A DNA stretch of 64,000 bases from Candidatus Helarchaeota archaeon. GTDB taxonomy: Archaea; Asgardarchaeota; Lokiarchaeia; Helarchaeales; HEL-GB-A. Below, piece after piece: positions 62,970-64,000 of this stretch. The notes under the pieces were generated by a model. It searched no databases and had not been told where the DNA came from. It worked only from the letters and a program-made list of their open reading frames with translations. Each line of letters begins with the position of its first letter. Within the stretch, counting starts at the first letter, position 1. The position numbers were made by a program, and so were the translations under genes. The stretch is from contig JABXJT010000016.1 of assembly GCA_013375455.1 (NCBI GenBank), positions 16,856 through 80,855 on the forward strand. Direction: 5' to 3'.

Positions 62970-63536
62970 ATGGCAAAAGATAAGAAATTGATTGAAATAA
63001 GATGGCACGGTCGAGGTGGTCAAGGAACTATCACGGCGGCGAACTTATTAGCGAAAGCAGCCTTTAAACAAGGTTATAAAGGCGTGCAATCTATCCCTTG
63101 GATTGGCGCAGAGCGGAGAGGAGCTCCGATTAAAGCATTCACACGCCTATCGAAAGAAGAAGTTCGACTTCATTCTCAGATATATGAACCAGATATTGTT
63201 ATTTTAATGGACCATACCTTGTTTTATGTTTATAAAGGAATGGTTACTGCAGGCTTGAAAGACGGTAGCATTCTTCTCGTGAATTCCCCGAAGGAGATTA
63301 AACCTGACAATGGATATCAAGTTAAATTTATTGACGCTACGGGAATATCAATTAAGATCGGATTAGAGGTCGCAGGAACGCCGGTTATTAATGCCCCAAT
63401 GTTAGGAGCGTTCGCAAAAATAACAGGTATTCTGGATTTTGAAACTGTTGCGCAGAGTATTAGGGAAGAGTGGCCCGGAAAGTGGGCGGATAAAAATGTT
63501 GAAGCAGCTAAAGCGGCCTACGAAACCATCAAATAG
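62970..63536 (+). CDS. porG: 2-oxoacid:ferredoxin oxidoreductase, gamma subunit
   Basis: First gene of the por-type operon. The start of the domain, IEIRWHGRGGQGTITAANLLAKAAF, is diagnostic for the gamma subunit of pyruvate/2-oxoacid:ferredoxin oxidoreductases. GAERRGAPIKAFTRL and the late VINAPMLGAFAKITG follow. It acts with alpha, beta and delta subunits in the reversible oxidation of a 2-oxoacid to acyl-CoA. The ATG at 62970 with GGAG upstream is chosen; the frame opens 48 bases earlier at an ATG. Confidence 0.93.
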   Translation: MAKDKKLIEIRWHGRGGQGTITAANLLAKAAFKQGYKGVQSIPWIGAERRGAPIKAFTRLSKEEVRLHSQIYEPDIVILMDHTLFYVYKGMVTAGLKDGSILLVNSPKEIKPDNGYQVKFIDATGISIKIGLEVAGTPVINAPMLGAFAKITGILDFETVAQSIREEWPGKWADKNVEAAKAAYETIK

Positions 63537-63557
63537 ATATGTAAGGAGAAAAAGAAA

Positions 63558-63893
63558 ATGGCTAAGAAAAAATATTGGAAATGGAAAGAAATTGAAACCC
63601 ACAAATGCATTGATGATCTCCCCCCAGTACCGCTTTCTTTACCGAATTATGGGAGTATAGGCGCAACTGGTGATTGGAGAACATTTGTACCAATAATCGA
63701 TAAGGAAAAATGTAATCAATGTTATATATGTTGGATGTATTGTCCAGAGGCAGTTATTGATATCGATGAAGAAGGGTATCCTGTAATCGATCTAGATTAT
63801 TGTAAAGGTTGTTTGATTTGCGTTTATGAGTGTCCGAAGAAAGCGATTGAGCAAGTTCGAGAGGAGAAAAAAGTACTTGAAGGAGAGAAATAA
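63558..63893 (+). CDS. porD: 2-oxoacid:ferredoxin oxidoreductase, delta (ferredoxin) subunit
   Basis: A 111-residue 8Fe ferredoxin with motifs CNQCYICWMYCPEA and CKGCLICVYECPKKA and an N-terminal extension (GSIGATGDWRTFVPIID) characteristic of POR delta subunits. It relays electrons to the external ferredoxin. It lies 21 bases after porG and three bases before porA. Gene order gamma-delta-alpha(-beta) is the usual archaeal arrangement. A GGAG-type site precedes the ATG. Confidence 0.94.
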   Translation: MAKKKYWKWKEIETHKCIDDLPPVPLSLPNYGSIGATGDWRTFVPIIDKEKCNQCYICWMYCPEAVIDIDEEGYPVIDLDYCKGCLICVYECPKKAIEQVREEKKVLEGEK

Positions 63894-63895
63894 GA

Positions 63896-64000
63896 ATGAC
63901 ACAACAAAAGCTAGTAGTAGAGGAAGCAGATCGTATAATTTCAGGAAATGCCGCATGTGCTTGGGCCGCACGGTATGCAAGAGTTAATGTTATTTCAGCT
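63896..64000 (+). CDS. porA: 2-oxoacid:ferredoxin oxidoreductase, alpha subunit (3' partial)
   Basis: The frame begins at ATG 63896 and runs to the window edge. The 35 residues seen include SGNAACAWAARYARVNVISA, the standard start of the alpha subunit of POR, where the substrate-binding domain begins. GGAGAG before the ATG is its ribosome binding site. Only the N-terminus is available, so identity rests on this motif and on the operon order. Confidence 0.85.
   Translation, partial: MTQQKLVVEEADRIISGNAACAWAARYARVNVISA

Overview
The window looks like a chromosomal stretch of an archaeon of the Asgard type. The archaeal character rests on aEF-1-beta, RFC small and large subunits, Hef, archaeal TruD and Pth2, CTP-dependent RibK, RibL, ApgM, Fae-Hps, SepRS, and tRNAs with bulge-helix-bulge (BHB) introns. 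The Asgard character is inferred from five Ras/Rab-like GTPases, two long surface proteins with longin-like cytoplasmic tails, a roadblock/profilin-like protein, and an RNA polymerase subunit H carrying a eukaryote-style N-terminal domain. The DNA is A+T rich. The standalone TnpB element near 28.8-30.0 kb is visibly richer in G+C.

Layout. 1-9.8 kb: surface beta-helix protein, ThiD, small redox proteins (DUF2148, cupin, thioredoxin), an eight-cluster polyferredoxin and an AmrS-like radical SAM enzyme. 9.9-17.3 kb: information processing and chaperone genes (CDC48, a geranylgeranyl reductase, Zn-ribbon/aEF-1-beta, RFC large and small). The RFC small gene is interrupted inside its Walker A codons by a 26-nt sequence that folds as a BHB intron. 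17.5-25.9 kb: TruD, CBS, Pth2, KH protein, a GTPase-zinc ribbon fusion and Hef. 25.9-28.6 kb: a GlcF/GlcD-like lactate or glycolate oxidoreductase pair. 28.8-30.0 kb: TnpB element. 30.1-42.8 kb: an alternating tandem array GTPase - giant membrane protein - GTPase - giant membrane protein - GTPase, then a CCG-type iron-sulfur protein and a fourth GTPase. 42.9-49.5 kb: regulators (cyclin-fold, winged helix, Lrp), retropepsin-like protein, ApgM and Fae-Hps. 49.7-52.1 kb: RpoH/Rpb5, tRNA-Leu(GAG), tRNA-Thr(CGT) and tRNA-Lys(CTT), a corrinoid protein and RibL. 52.2-64.0 kb: nitroreductase, GH38/57-like hydrolase, SepRS, a multi-pass membrane protein, a SufS-like protein lacking the PLP lysine, EndoV, RibK, and the start of a por operon (gamma, delta, alpha partial).

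The most notable points are three BHB introns in one window (two in tRNAs at non-canonical sites, one in a protein gene), the receptor-like longin protein/GTPase array, and the full-length Rpb5-like subunit. All function calls come from reading the sequence without database searches. Coordinates are exact where codons or stems were traced. Start codons are proposals based on Shine-Dalgarno-like motifs and family length.
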